Assembly (NCBI GenBank): GCA_965213845.1
Contig: CBDCAI010000014.1
Location: forward strand, 124,001-188,000
Direction: 5' to 3'
DNA from: JBBROS01 sp965213845
GTDB lineage: Bacteria > Pseudomonadota > Alphaproteobacteria > Acetobacterales > Acetobacteraceae
Length of the DNA: 64,000 nucleotides
The number at the start of each line of letters is the position of its first letter. The first letter of the stretch is position 1. The notes below the pieces were generated by a model. It was not told the origin of the DNA and searched no databases. It was given only the letters and a program-made list of their open reading frames with translations. Below are positions 51,403 through 60,178 of the stretch, piece after piece. A program made the translations under genes and the position numbers.

Positions 51403-52785
51403 GTGGGTGTACAGATCCTGATGCCGGCGCTGAGCCCGACCATGACGGAGGGCAAGCTGTCGCGCTGGCTGAAGAAGGTGGGCGAGGATATCCGCGCCGG
51501 CGACGTCATCGCCGAGATCGAGACGGACAAGGCCACCATGGAGGTGGAGGCGGTCGAGGAAGGCAAGCTCGGCCGCATATTGGTCGAGGAAGGCACGGAC
51601 GGCGTCGCGGTCAACACGCCGATCGCCGAGATGGCCGGCGAGGGCGGGGCTGTCGCGGCACCGGTCGTTGCGGCCCAGGCGAAGGCCGAAGCGCTGCCGG
51701 CCGCCGCCCCGCCCGCGAAGGCCGAAGCGATGCCGGGTGGCGCACAGACGGCTCCGGCCCCCGCCACGGCACCCCTCGCCACACCGGCCCCCGAGAAGGA
51801 CTGGGGCGCAACCAAGCCCACCACGGTCCGCGAAGCCCTGCGCGACGCCATGGCGCTCGAGATGCGCGCCGATGACCGCGTGTTCCTGCTGGGCGAGGAG
51901 GTCGCGCAGTATCAAGGCGCCTACAAGATCAGCCAGGGCCTGCTGGACGAGTTCGGCCCGCGCCGGATCATCGACACCCCCATCACCGAGCACGGCTTCA
52001 CCGGCATGGCCGTCGGCGCCGCCATGGACGGGCTGCGGCCGATCGTCGAGTTCATGACGTTCAACTTCGCCATGCAGGCGATCGACCAGATTATCAACTC
52101 GGCCGCCAAGACGCTCTACATGTCGGGCGGCCAGATGGGCTGCCCCATCGTCTTTCGCGGCCCGAACGGCGCGGCCTCCCGCGTCGGCGCCCAGCACAGC
52201 CAGGACTACGCGAGCTGGTATGCGCATTGCCCCGGCCTGAAGGTGCTCGCCCCCTGGTCCGCCGCCGATGCCAAGGGCCTGCTGCGCGCCGCGATCCGCG
52301 ACCCGAACCCGATCATCTTCCTCGAGAACGAGATCCTCTACGGCCAGACCTTCGAGTGCCCGGTCGACCCGGACTTCGTGCTGCCCATCGGCAAGGCCAA
52401 GATCGAGCGCACCGGCACCCATGTCACGATCGTCGCCTACAGCATCATGGTCGGTGTCGCGCTGAAGGCCGCCGAGGAGTTGGCGGCGCAGGGCATCGAG
52501 GCGGAGGTGGTCAACCTGCGCAGCCTGCGCCCGCTCGACACTGCGACCATCGTGGAAAGCGTCAAGAAGACCAGCCGGCTGGTAACGGTCGAGGAGGGCT
52601 GGCCCTATGCCGGGATCGGCGCCGAGGTCGCGATGACGGCGATCGAGCAATGCTTCGATTGGCTCGACGCGCCTCCCGTGCGCGTCACGGGCCTCGACGT
52701 GCCGCTGCCCTACGCGGCGAACCTCGAGAAACTGGCGCTGCCGCAGCCCAAATGGGTCGTGGACGCCGTGAAAAAGATTGTCTGA
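51403..52785 (+). CDS. pdhB: Pyruvate dehydrogenase E1 beta subunit with N-terminal lipoyl domain
   Basis: The protein is 460 residues. Residues 1-78 form a lipoyl domain with the modified lysine in IETDKATME (Lys43), almost the same as the E2 domain. An Ala/Pro linker follows (about 85-130), then the E1 beta body (REALRDAMALEM, DTPITEHGFTGMAVGAAM). This fused form is typical of alphaproteobacteria. The start is GTG. The extra lipoyl group adds swinging arms to the complex, which needs the LipA encoded downstream. Confidence 0.97.
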   Translation: MGVQILMPALSPTMTEGKLSRWLKKVGEDIRAGDVIAEIETDKATMEVEAVEEGKLGRILVEEGTDGVAVNTPIAEMAGEGGAVAAPVVAAQAKAEALPAAAPPAKAEAMPGGAQTAPAPATAPLATPAPEKDWGATKPTTVREALRDAMALEMRADDRVFLLGEEVAQYQGAYKISQGLLDEFGPRRIIDTPITEHGFTGMAVGAAMDGLRPIVEFMTFNFAMQAIDQIINSAAKTLYMSGGQMGCPIVFRGPNGAASRVGAQHSQDYASWYAHCPGLKVLAPWSAADAKGLLRAAIRDPNPIIFLENEILYGQTFECPVDPDFVLPIGKAKIERTGTHVTIVAYSIMVGVALKAAEELAAQGIEAEVVNLRSLRPLDTATIVESVKKTSRLVTVEEGWPYAGIGAEVAMTAIEQCFDWLDAPPVRVTGLDVPLPYAANLEKLALPQPKWVVDAVKKIV

Positions 52786-52797
52786 GGGGCGGGTAGC

Positions 52798-54123
52798 ATG
52801 GCGACCAACATCCTGATGCCGGCACTGTCGCCGACGATGACCGAGGGCACGCTGGCCCGCTGGCTGAAGAAAGAAGGCGAGGCGGTCAAGGCCGGCGACA
52901 TCATCGCCGAGATCGAGACCGACAAGGCGACCATGGAGGTCGAGGCGGTGGACGAGGGCGTGCTGGGCCGCATCCTGGTCCCCGACGGCACCGCGGGCGT
53001 GAAGGTCAACGACCCGATCGCGATCCTGGTGGATGACGGCGAGACCGTGCCGACCGGCGCGTCTGCTGCAAAGGCCTCCGCCCCGGCGCCCGAGCCGGCC
53101 GCATCCCCTGCCACATCCGCCCCGGCGCCTCAGGCCGCACCGCAACCGATGGCCAACGGGCACGACACCGGCCGGGTCTTCGCATCGCCTCTGGCGCGGC
53201 GCATGGCCAAGCAGGCCGGGATCGATTTGTCGTCGTTGAAGGGCAGCGGCCCCAACGGGCGGATCATCCGCGCCGACATCGACGCGGCCCAGAACAAGGA
53301 CACGGCCCCCGCGTCCCAGCCTGCCGCGTCCCAGCCTGCCGCGGCCGCGCCGCCCGCAGCCGCCGCACCCGCAGCCGTGTCGGCCCCCGCCATCCCGCCC
53401 GCGCCCAAGCCGGCGCCGGTCACGGCCCCGCACCAGCTCGTGCCCAACTCCACCATGCGCAAGGTCATCAGCCGGCGCCTGACGGAAAGCCATCAGCAGG
53501 TGCCGAACTTCTTCGTCACCATGGACATCGAGATCGATGCCCTGCTGAAGCTGCGGGCCGAGCTGAACGCGAAGTCGTCCAAGGATGGCCCGGCCGCCTT
53601 CAAGCTCAGCGTGAACGACCTGGTCATCAAGGCCGCCGCGGCGACGCTGCGGCGCGTGCCGAAGGTGAACGCGTCCTACACCGAAGACGCGATGATCCTG
53701 TACGACGACGTCGACATCAGCGTCGCCGTCAGCATGCCCGAAGGCCTGATCACGCCCATCATCCGCAAGGCGGACCAGAAGGGACTGGCCGCGATCAGCG
53801 CCGAGATGAAGGATCTGGGCGCCCGCGCCAAGGCCGGCAAGCTGAAGCCCGAGGAGTTCCAGGGCGGCACCTTCTCCATCAGCAACCTCGGCATGTTCGG
53901 CACCAAGCAGTTCACCGCCATCATCAACCCGCCGCAGGCCGCGATCCTGGCCGTGGGCGCGGGCGAGAAGCGGCCCGTGGTCAAGAACGACGCCCTGGCC
54001 ATCGCGACGGTCATGACCTGCACGCTCAGCGTCGACCACCGCGTGGCCGACGGCGCGCTCGGGGCCGAATGGATGTCGGTGTTCAAGGCGATCGTCGAGG
54101 ACCCGCTCAGCCTGATGCTGTGA
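52798..54123 (+). CDS. pdhC: Dihydrolipoamide acetyltransferase (E2) of pyruvate dehydrogenase
   Basis: The 441-residue core subunit has one lipoyl domain (IETDKATMEVEAV, Lys43), an E1/E3-binding domain (ASPLARRMAKQAGID, about residues 128-165), an Ala/Pro linker partly made of duplicated ASQPAASQPAA, and the catalytic domain with HRVADG near residue 413. It passes acetyl from lipoate to CoA. It matches the long-form pyruvate, not oxoglutarate, E2 by context. Confidence 0.97.
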   Translation: MATNILMPALSPTMTEGTLARWLKKEGEAVKAGDIIAEIETDKATMEVEAVDEGVLGRILVPDGTAGVKVNDPIAILVDDGETVPTGASAAKASAPAPEPAASPATSAPAPQAAPQPMANGHDTGRVFASPLARRMAKQAGIDLSSLKGSGPNGRIIRADIDAAQNKDTAPASQPAASQPAAAAPPAAAAPAAVSAPAIPPAPKPAPVTAPHQLVPNSTMRKVISRRLTESHQQVPNFFVTMDIEIDALLKLRAELNAKSSKDGPAAFKLSVNDLVIKAAAATLRRVPKVNASYTEDAMILYDDVDISVAVSMPEGLITPIIRKADQKGLAAISAEMKDLGARAKAGKLKPEEFQGGTFSISNLGMFGTKQFTAIINPPQAAILAVGAGEKRPVVKNDALAIATVMTCTLSVDHRVADGALGAEWMSVFKAIVEDPLSLML

Positions 54124-54183
54124 TGCGCCCGGCTCCGGCCGGGGCCCACGAAGCCGCTGGCACCGCCCCGCCGCGGCACGGGC

Positions 54184-54202
54184 GGCCGGAGCACCTCCGG
54201 CC
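54184..54202. promoter_or_regulatory. 8-bp hairpin between pdhC and lpd
   Basis: GGCCGGAG and CTCCGGCC pair perfectly around CAC in the 115-bp pdhC-lpd gap. There is no T-run. It may adjust E3 expression relative to E1/E2 or be a chance GC stem. Confidence 0.35.
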
Positions 54203-54238
54203 AAGACGATCCTCCGGGGCGGGTCGGGAGCACAGCAC

Positions 54239-55636
54239 ATGGACACCAAGTTCGACCTGATCGTCGTCGGCGGCGGACCCGGCGGATACGTCGCCGCCAT
54301 CCGCGCGGCCCAACTCGGCATGAAGGCCGCCGTCATCGAGCGGGAGCACCTGGGCGGCATCTGCCTCAACTGGGGCTGCATCCCCACCAAGGCCCTGCTG
54401 CGCTCGTCCGAGATCAACCACCTGCTGCACAACCTCGGCGAGTTCGGCTTCTCGGCCGACAACGTGAAGTTCGACCTGGCCAAGGTCGTCAAGCGCTCGC
54501 GCGGCATCGCCAAGCAGCTGGCCTCGGGCGTCGGGCACCTGCTGAAGAAGAACAAGGTCGCGACCTTCGACGGCGACGCGAAGCTCGCGGGCCAGAACAC
54601 GGTCGCGGTCACGAAGGACGGCAAGGCCGTCGCCACGCTCACCGCGCCCCACATCATCCTGGCCACCGGCGCCCGGGCCCGGCAGCTGCCGGGCCTGGAA
54701 GGCGACGGCAAGCTGATCTGGACCTATCGGGAGGCGATGCTGCCGGCCTCCATGCCCAAATCGCTGCTGGTCGTGGGCTCCGGCGCGATCGGGATCGAGT
54801 TCGCCAGCTTCTACCGCAACATGGGCGCCGAGGTGACGGTGGTGGAGGTGCTCGATCGCATCCTGCCGGTGGAGGACGAGGAAATCAGCGCCTTCGCCCG
54901 CAAGGCGTTCGAGAAGCAGGGCATCCGCATCCTGACCTCGGCCAAGGTCGTTGCGCTGAAGAAAGGCGCGGACAGCGTCGCCGCCACGATCGAGGCGGGC
55001 GGCAAGACCATCGAGCTGACGGTGGACCGGGTCATCTCGGCCGTGGGCATCGTGGGCAACGTCGAGAACCTCGGGCTCGAGGGGACGAAGGTCGTGGTCG
55101 AGCGCAGCCACATCGTCATCGACGACTACTGCCGCACCGGCGAACCCGGAGTCTACGCCATCGGCGACGTCACCGGCGCACCCTGGCTGGCCCACAAGGC
55201 GAGCCACGAGGGCGTCATCTGCGTCGAGGCGATTGCCCGGCAGAACGACGTTCACCCGCTCGACATCGGCAATATTCCCGGCTGCACCTATTCGCGGCCG
55301 CAGATCGCTTCGGTCGGCCTGACGGAGGCCAAGGCGAAGGCGGCCGGGCACGAGGTGAAGGTCGGGCGCTTCCCCTTCATCGGCAACGGCAAGGCCATCG
55401 CGATGGGTGAGCCGGAAGGCATGGTCAAGACGATCTTCGACGCCCAGACCGGCGAGCTGCTGGGCGCCCACATGATCGGTGCCGAGGTGACGGAGATGAT
55501 CCAGGGCTACACCATCGCCCGCACGCTGGAGACGACGGAAAAGGAGCTGATGAACACCGTGTTCCCCCACCCGACCGTGTCGGAGACGATGCACGAGGCG
55601 GTGCTGGGCGCGTATGGCCGAGCCATCCATTTCTGA
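54239..55636 (+). CDS. lpdA: Dihydrolipoyl dehydrogenase (E3)
   Basis: The 465-residue flavoprotein reoxidises dihydrolipoate and makes NADH. The redox-active disulfide is in GGICLNWGCIPTKAL (Cys42 and Cys47), the FAD site is VVGGGPGGYVAA, the NAD site is VVGSGAIGIEFASFY, and the C-terminal base is in FPHPTVSETMHEAV. It ends the pdh gene set; the mazEF remnant lies antisense just after it. Confidence 0.97.
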   Translation: MDTKFDLIVVGGGPGGYVAAIRAAQLGMKAAVIEREHLGGICLNWGCIPTKALLRSSEINHLLHNLGEFGFSADNVKFDLAKVVKRSRGIAKQLASGVGHLLKKNKVATFDGDAKLAGQNTVAVTKDGKAVATLTAPHIILATGARARQLPGLEGDGKLIWTYREAMLPASMPKSLLVVGSGAIGIEFASFYRNMGAEVTVVEVLDRILPVEDEEISAFARKAFEKQGIRILTSAKVVALKKGADSVAATIEAGGKTIELTVDRVISAVGIVGNVENLGLEGTKVVVERSHIVIDDYCRTGEPGVYAIGDVTGAPWLAHKASHEGVICVEAIARQNDVHPLDIGNIPGCTYSRPQIASVGLTEAKAKAAGHEVKVGRFPFIGNGKAIAMGEPEGMVKTIFDAQTGELLGAHMIGAEVTEMIQGYTIARTLETTEKELMNTVFPHPTVSETMHEAVLGAYGRAIHF

Positions 55637-55674
55637 AGCAAGTCGCCGAAGTCAGCGGGACCGCGCGACTCCCG

Positions 55675-55903
55675 TTACACCAGGCCGAGGAACAGCACGA
55701 GGGCCCGATCGACGGCGTGCATCGTCGCACTGCCGACCTGACCGATGATCTGCCCGACCCGGCTGCGAAGCGGCGTCATCGACTTGTCGATCATGACGTA
55801 GGACCGCGTCGTCAAGCCGTTTCGCTCATCGGGTTACCAGGGCGTGACGAGGCTTTGCCAAGTCGCCCTGAAGGGCGACCGTCACCAGATCGCCTCGCTT
55901 CAC
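55675..55903 (-). pseudogene. Broken mazF/pemK-type toxin gene
   Basis: Reading leftwards from the GTG at 55903, the frame gives MKRGDLVTVALQGDLAKPRHALV, the start of a MazF/PemK endoribonuclease, and hits a stop at 55826. From about 55833 a different frame continues with PDERNGL, then RSYVMIDKSMTPL, VGQIIGQVGSATM and FLGLV, the MazF C-terminus, ending with TAA at 55675. By family length, roughly 30-35 residues of the middle are missing and the two halves are out of frame. The toxin is therefore inactive. Its GTG overlaps the antitoxin stop (GTGA), the normal operon layout. Confidence 0.8.
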
Positions 55904-56127
55904 TCTGTCCAGCCGGTGGTGTCGCTCGTGCCGAGCCAGGCCCCGTCCTCCGAACGAGTGATCGCGACCGACGTGGCCGCAACAATGCGGCACTGACGCT
56001 CGCACTCCGCAGCGAAACCAGGAGCCCTGGCGTCAGCAACCCACATCTGCAGCGGGCGCAGCCCCGCCGCGCGCATCGTGTCCCGTCGACGCCGGACGCG
56101 TTCGGCCCCTGTCTGACGAATGCTCAT
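55900..56127 (-). CDS. MazE-type antitoxin (DUF3018 family)
   Basis: The protein is about 75 residues, with RRRRDTMRAAGLRPLQMWVADARAPGFAAE, in two parts, the signature of DUF3018/MazE-like antitoxins, and a normal-looking acidic/Trp-rich tail (AWLGTSDTTGWTE). These bind and neutralise a MazF-family RNase and repress their own operon. The partner toxin gene behind it is broken, so this antitoxin is orphaned, though its own frame is intact. An ATG 9 bases further upstream (56136) is an alternative start. The unit lies antisense between lpd and lipA. Confidence 0.78.
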   Translation of the reverse strand: MSIRQTGAERVRRRRDTMRAAGLRPLQMWVADARAPGFAAECERQCRIVAATSVAITRSEDGAWLGTSDTTGWTE

Positions 56128-56229
56128 GCGCTGCATGTTGCACCGTCTGGCCGCCAGGCCCAGCCTTCAGGCAGTTGACGGGATGGCCCCCCTTCGCCAC
56201 CTATCGATTGCACCAACCAAGGACGCCCG

Positions 56230-57195
56230 ATGGCGACCCGCCTCCTGATCGACCACCGGACCGACACGCGGCCGCGCCACCCGGAAAAGGTCAACCGGCC
56301 CGACAACCCCATCCAGCGCAAGCCGGACTGGATCCGCGTCAAAGCCCCGAACCACCCGATCTATCACGAGACCCGCGCCCTGATGCGCACCAACGGCCTG
56401 GTCACGGTGTGCGAGGAGGCGGCCTGCCCCAACATCGGGGAGTGCTGGTCGCAGCGTCACGCCACCATGATGATCATGGGCGACACCTGCACGCGCGCCT
56501 GCAGCTTCTGCAACGTGCGCACCGGCATGCCGCAGCCGCTCGACGGAACCGAGCCGGCGCGGGTGGCCGACGCCGTGGCCAAGCTCGGCCTGCGCCACGT
56601 GGTGATCACCTCGGTGGATCGCGACGACCTGGGCGATGGCGGCGCCCGCCACTTCGCCGATGTCATCGGTGCCACCCGTGCCGCCGCCCCGGCGACCACG
56701 ATCGAGGTTCTGACGCCCGACTTCCTCCGCAAGCCCGGCGCGCTCGAGGTCGTCGCAGCGGCCCGTCCCGACGTCTTCAACCACAACCTGGAAACCGTCC
56801 CGCGCCTGTATCCCACCATCCGTCCCGGCGCCCGCTACTACCAGTCTTTGCGGCTGCTCGACCGCGTGAAGATGGCCGACCCGACCATCTTCACCAAGTC
56901 CGGCCTCATGGTCGGCCTGGGCGAGACACGGGCCGAGATCCTGCAGGTCATGGACGACCTGCGCGTGGCCGACGTGGACTTCCTGACGCTCGGCCAGTAC
57001 TTGCAGCCGACGGTGAAGCACGCCGCGGTGGACCGGTTCGTGACACCGGACGAGTTCGCCGAATACGCCGGTATGGCGCGGTCGAAGGGCTTCCTGATGG
57101 TGTCGGCCACCCCGCTGACCCGCAGCTCGTACCATGCCGACGCCGACTTCGCCCAGCTGCGCGACGCCCGGGCCCGACAGTTGGCCGACGCATAG
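56230..57195 (+). CDS. lipA: Lipoyl synthase
   Basis: The 321-residue radical-SAM enzyme inserts two sulfurs into octanoyl groups on lipoyl domains. The auxiliary cluster ligands are in CEEAACPNIGECW and the SAM cluster in CTRACSFC; the conserved Ser near the C-terminus is in LTRSSYHAD. It should act on PdhB and PdhC encoded just upstream. coq10 starts at its last stop base. Confidence 0.97.
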   Translation: MATRLLIDHRTDTRPRHPEKVNRPDNPIQRKPDWIRVKAPNHPIYHETRALMRTNGLVTVCEEAACPNIGECWSQRHATMMIMGDTCTRACSFCNVRTGMPQPLDGTEPARVADAVAKLGLRHVVITSVDRDDLGDGGARHFADVIGATRAAAPATTIEVLTPDFLRKPGALEVVAAARPDVFNHNLETVPRLYPTIRPGARYYQSLRLLDRVKMADPTIFTKSGLMVGLGETRAEILQVMDDLRVADVDFLTLGQYLQPTVKHAAVDRFVTPDEFAEYAGMARSKGFLMVSATPLTRSSYHADADFAQLRDARARQLADA

Positions 57196-57647
57196 TGCCG
57201 ACCCACGCGGAGAAGCGAACGCTTCCCTACAGCCCCGAGCAGATGTTCAACCTGGTCGCGGACGTCGGCAAGTATCCCGAGTTCCTGCCCTGGTGCGTCG
57301 GCGCACGCGTCCGCACCCGCACCGAGACGGAGCTGGTGGCGGACCTCACGATCGGGTTCGGCCCGTTCCGCGAGAGCTTCACCAGCCGGGTGCAGCTGGA
57401 ACGGCCCCGCCGGGCCACGGTGAAGTACGAGAACGGTCCGTTCCGCTACCTGAACAACCAGTGGTCGTTCGACCCCGACCCGGTCGGCTGCCGCGTCAAC
57501 TTCTTCGTCGACTTCGAGTTCCGCAGCCGCCTGCTGCAGTCCGCGATCGGCGTCGTGTTCAACGAGGCGGTGCGCCGCATGGTGAACGCCTTCCTCAAGC
57601 GGGCCCGCGACGTCTATGGCCCCCCGACACCGCACGCCCCCTCCTGA
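57195..57647 (+). CDS. Ubiquinone-binding START-domain protein (COQ10/RatA family)
   Basis: The protein is 150 residues, with the family pattern LPYSPEQMFNLVADVGKYPEFLPWC at the start (in part), LVADLTIGFGPFRESFTSRV, and VNFFVDFEFRSRLLQ near the end. COQ10 proteins help ubiquinone function in respiration; the RatA toxin name comes from one E. coli report, and toxin action is not implied here. The start is GTG sharing a base with the lipA stop (TAGTG). Confidence 0.9.
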   Translation: MPTHAEKRTLPYSPEQMFNLVADVGKYPEFLPWCVGARVRTRTETELVADLTIGFGPFRESFTSRVQLERPRRATVKYENGPFRYLNNQWSFDPDPVGCRVNFFVDFEFRSRLLQSAIGVVFNEAVRRMVNAFLKRARDVYGPPTPHAPS

Positions 57648-57658
57648 AAGCCCCCCCA

Positions 57659-58741
57659 ATGGTCCATGCGCCTGCCCCCTTCGACCTCGACATTCCCGTG
57701 CGCGTGAACCTCTATTCCGACACGCAGACCAAGCCATCCCGGGCGATGCGGGCCGCGATGATGGAGGCGGAGGTCGGCGACGAGCAGGCCGGCTCCGACC
57801 CGACCGTCAACGCGCTGTGCGCCCGGATGGCCGCGCTGCTGGGCAAAGAGGCGGCGGTGTTCATGCCGTCCGGCACTATGTGCAACGAGGTGACGATCCT
57901 GACCCAGTGCCGCCCGGGCGAGGAGATCCTGGCCCACGAGACGGCGCACATCGTCCATTCGGAGGGCGGCGCACCCTGGGCGCTGGCCGGTGTCGCCGTG
58001 CTCGGCCTGAAGGGCGAGCAGGGAATGTTCGGGCTGGACGCCCTCGATGAGGCCCTGCGCCCGCACTCCCGCTACGCGCCGCCGCAACGCATGGTGGAGG
58101 TCGAGCAGACGGCGAACCTGGGCGGCGGCGCCGTCTGGGCACTCGACGGCCTGAACGCCGTGGCCGACTGGGCGCACGCGCATGGCATGGTGACGCACAT
58201 GGACGGCGCGCGGCTCATGAACGCCGTCGTGGCGTCGGGCGTGCCGGCGGCGGAGTTCGCAGCGGGGTACGACACCGTCTGGCTGGACTTCACGAAGGGG
58301 TTGGGCGCCCCGCTTGGGGCCGTCCTGGCGGGTTCGTCCGAGTTCATCGGCCATGCCTGGCGCTGGAAGCAGCGGATCGGCGGCGCCATGCGCCAGGGCG
58401 GCATCAACGCCGCGGCCTGCCTGTTCGCGCTCGACCACCATGTGGAGCGCCTGGCGCAGGACCACGCGAACGCTAAGACCCTGGCGCGTGGCCTGGCGCA
58501 GGTCCCGGGGCTTCGGGTCCAGATGCCGGAAACGAACCTGGTCTATGTGGACACGAGCGAGGCCGGGCTGACGGCGGCCGAGGTGGCGCAACGGGCGCGG
58601 ATGCACGGGTTGATGGTGTCGGTGATGGGCAAGCACCGGGTCCGCGCCTGCACCCATCTCGACATCGACGAGGCCGGGATCGACGAAGCGATCTCCGTGC
58701 TGCGGGCGGTGGTCGACGGGGCCCGCGCGGCGGCGGCCTGA
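57659..58741 (+). CDS. Low-specificity L-threonine aldolase family
   Basis: The 360-residue PLP enzyme cleaves threonine or allo-threonine to glycine and acetaldehyde. It has NLYSDTQTKPSRAM, VFMPSGTMCNEV, THMDGARLMNA and the PLP-binding lysine in WLDFTKGLGAPLGAVLAG (Lys about 210). The ATG at 57659 gives the usual N-terminus. Start-region ribosome site is poor. Confidence 0.92.
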   Translation: MVHAPAPFDLDIPVRVNLYSDTQTKPSRAMRAAMMEAEVGDEQAGSDPTVNALCARMAALLGKEAAVFMPSGTMCNEVTILTQCRPGEEILAHETAHIVHSEGGAPWALAGVAVLGLKGEQGMFGLDALDEALRPHSRYAPPQRMVEVEQTANLGGGAVWALDGLNAVADWAHAHGMVTHMDGARLMNAVVASGVPAAEFAAGYDTVWLDFTKGLGAPLGAVLAGSSEFIGHAWRWKQRIGGAMRQGGINAAACLFALDHHVERLAQDHANAKTLARGLAQVPGLRVQMPETNLVYVDTSEAGLTAAEVAQRARMHGLMVSVMGKHRVRACTHLDIDEAGIDEAISVLRAVVDGARAAAA

Positions 58742-58811
58742 TCTCACAGTTCGTCACTTGCCCTGGAGGCCGGGCTGCGCTGAAAGGAAGGCATCCTGGT
58801 TGGAGAACCCC

Positions 58812-59180
58812 ATGCGTCTCATCCTCGCGGCCCTGCTCGTGCTGTCCATGGCGACGGGTGTGCAGGCCCAGCAGCTCTCGCCGCTGACCGGCACCACTGC
58901 CACGTCGCCCGTCGCCGGCGCACCCACGACCGCGCCAGCGGCTGCGGCGCCCGAGGCCACCCGGGGCCGCCGCCAGCCGATGCGCCAGCGTTTCGAGGCG
59001 GCGAACACCACCCACGACGGCAAGCTGACGCTGGATCAGGCCCGGGCCGGCCGCATGCCGCAGATCGTGCGGAACTTCGACGCCATCGACACCGCGCATC
59101 GCGGTTATGTCACCGTCGACGACATCCGCGCCTATCGCCGGGCGCAGCGCCAGGCCCGCAAGGCCGCGAAGGCGCAGTAA
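58812..59180 (+). CDS. Small secreted EF-hand protein
   Basis: The protein is 122 residues. A Sec signal peptide (MRLILAALLVLSMATGVQA) is followed by a low-complexity Thr/Ala/Pro stretch and two EF-hand-like loops: NTTHDGKLTLDQA, which lacks the first Asp, and DTAHRGYVTVDDI, which lacks some acidic ligands. The tail is Arg/Lys/Ala-rich. It probably sits in the periplasm; calcium binding, if any, would be weak. No close functional context. Confidence 0.75.
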   Translation: MRLILAALLVLSMATGVQAQQLSPLTGTTATSPVAGAPTTAPAAAAPEATRGRRQPMRQRFEAANTTHDGKLTLDQARAGRMPQIVRNFDAIDTAHRGYVTVDDIRAYRRAQRQARKAAKAQ

Positions 59181-59213
59181 CCGCGGGCCCTGCCGCGGGG
59201 CGCGTTCAGGAAG

Positions 59214-59711
59214 TCATCGGGCCGGGTGCAGCAGGCCGAAGGCGTGCAGCACGGTCGCGCGGCGCACGGCGCTGCGGTCGCCCGGGAACACGACGCGTTC
59301 GGTGCGGGGCGGATGCCCGGTCGCCGCCAGGCCGAACCACACGGTACCCACGGGCTTGTCGGCGCTGCCGCCACCTGGCCCGGCGACCCCGGTGACGGCG
59401 ACGGCCACCGCCGCATCGGATCGCGCCAGCGCGCCTTCCGCCATCGCCCGGGCCACGGCCTCGCTGACCGCCCCATGCGCCTCGATCAGCGCGGACGGCA
59501 CGCCGAGCATGGTGGCCTTCGCGGCGTTGGAATAGGTGACGAAGCCCCGGTCCACGACGTCCGACGAGCCCGCGACCTCCGTCAGCGCGGCGGCGATCAG
59601 TCCCCCGGTGCAGCTTTCGGCCGTGGCGACCATCATGCCGCGCGCCCGGAGCGCCGCCAGCAACGCCCGCGCCGCCTCGTGCATCGCAGCGTCGATCAAT
59701 GTGTCGTCCAT
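59214..59711 (-). CDS. CinA C-terminal-domain protein (nicotinamide-nucleotide amidohydrolase)
   Basis: The 165-residue stand-alone amidase domain has MVATAESCTGGLIAAALTEVAGSS (in part), VTYSNAAKATMLGV, VAGPGGGSADKPVGTVWFGL. Relatives (PncC) deamidate NMN in pyridine nucleotide salvage. The ATG at 59711 overlaps the pgpA end by 16 bases, so it is coupled. Confidence 0.93.
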   Translation of the reverse strand: MDDTLIDAAMHEAARALLAALRARGMMVATAESCTGGLIAAALTEVAGSSDVVDRGFVTYSNAAKATMLGVPSALIEAHGAVSEAVARAMAEGALARSDAAVAVAVTGVAGPGGGSADKPVGTVWFGLAATGHPPRTERVVFPGDRSAVRRATVLHAFGLLHPAR

Positions 59712-60178
59712 GTGCCCAGCTGCTCCCATCCGGCCCACCGCGCGCCCAACAGCAGCAGCGCGCCGATCGCCCCCGCCACGACGTCGTCCAGCATGATCCC
59801 CAGCGCGCCCGGCTGCCGATCGGCCCAGCCGATCGGACCCGGCTTCCAGATGTCCAGCGCCCGGAACAGCAGGAACGCGACTGCCAGGCTCAGCGGAGTC
59901 GCCGCCCCCAGGCCCAGCAGCGTGATCCACTGTCCCGCCACCTCGTCGATCACCACCCAGCCCGGGTCCGCCTTCGGGTCGGCGACGGCGCGCGGGATGG
60001 CCAGCAGCCCCGCCAGCGTTGCGCCGGCCGCCAAGGCCGGCAGCAGCCAGCCCGGGCCGTGCAGCGCCAGGCCGCCCAGCAGCACCGCCGCCAGGGACCC
60101 CACAGTCCCTGGCATCGTGGGCGCGTAGCCCAGGCCGGCGACGCTGGCCACCATCCGGCTGCCCACCCGGCTGCTCAC
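59696..60178 (-). CDS. pgpA: Phosphatidylglycerophosphatase A
   Basis: The 160-residue membrane enzyme has GLGYAPTMPGTVGS at the N-terminus, the DEVAGQWI motif with conserved acid residues, and LDDVVAGAIGALLLL at the C-terminus. It removes phosphate from phosphatidylglycerophosphate to make phosphatidylglycerol. The start is GTG, overlapping the slt stop (GTGA). It overlaps cinA at its end. Confidence 0.92.
   Translation of the reverse strand: MSSRVGSRMVASVAGLGYAPTMPGTVGSLAAVLLGGLALHGPGWLLPALAAGATLAGLLAIPRAVADPKADPGWVVIDEVAGQWITLLGLGAATPLSLAVAFLLFRALDIWKPGPIGWADRQPGALGIMLDDVVAGAIGALLLLGARWAGWEQLGTWTTH

Noticed and set aside
51304..54711. A 1135-residue antisense frame opposite pdhB-pdhC-lpd
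   Set aside because: Its composition (His, Arg, Gly, Val runs) is that of a shadow frame, and the opposite strand encodes three unmistakable enzymes.
55717..56178. A 153-residue plus-strand frame between lpd and lipA
   Set aside because: It is antisense to the MazE-like gene and the mazF fragments, which have clear family patterns; this frame has none.
57195..57647. RatA toxin of a toxin-antitoxin pair
   Set aside because: There is no partner gene, and the lipA-linked position and sequence fit the ubiquinone-binding COQ10 role.
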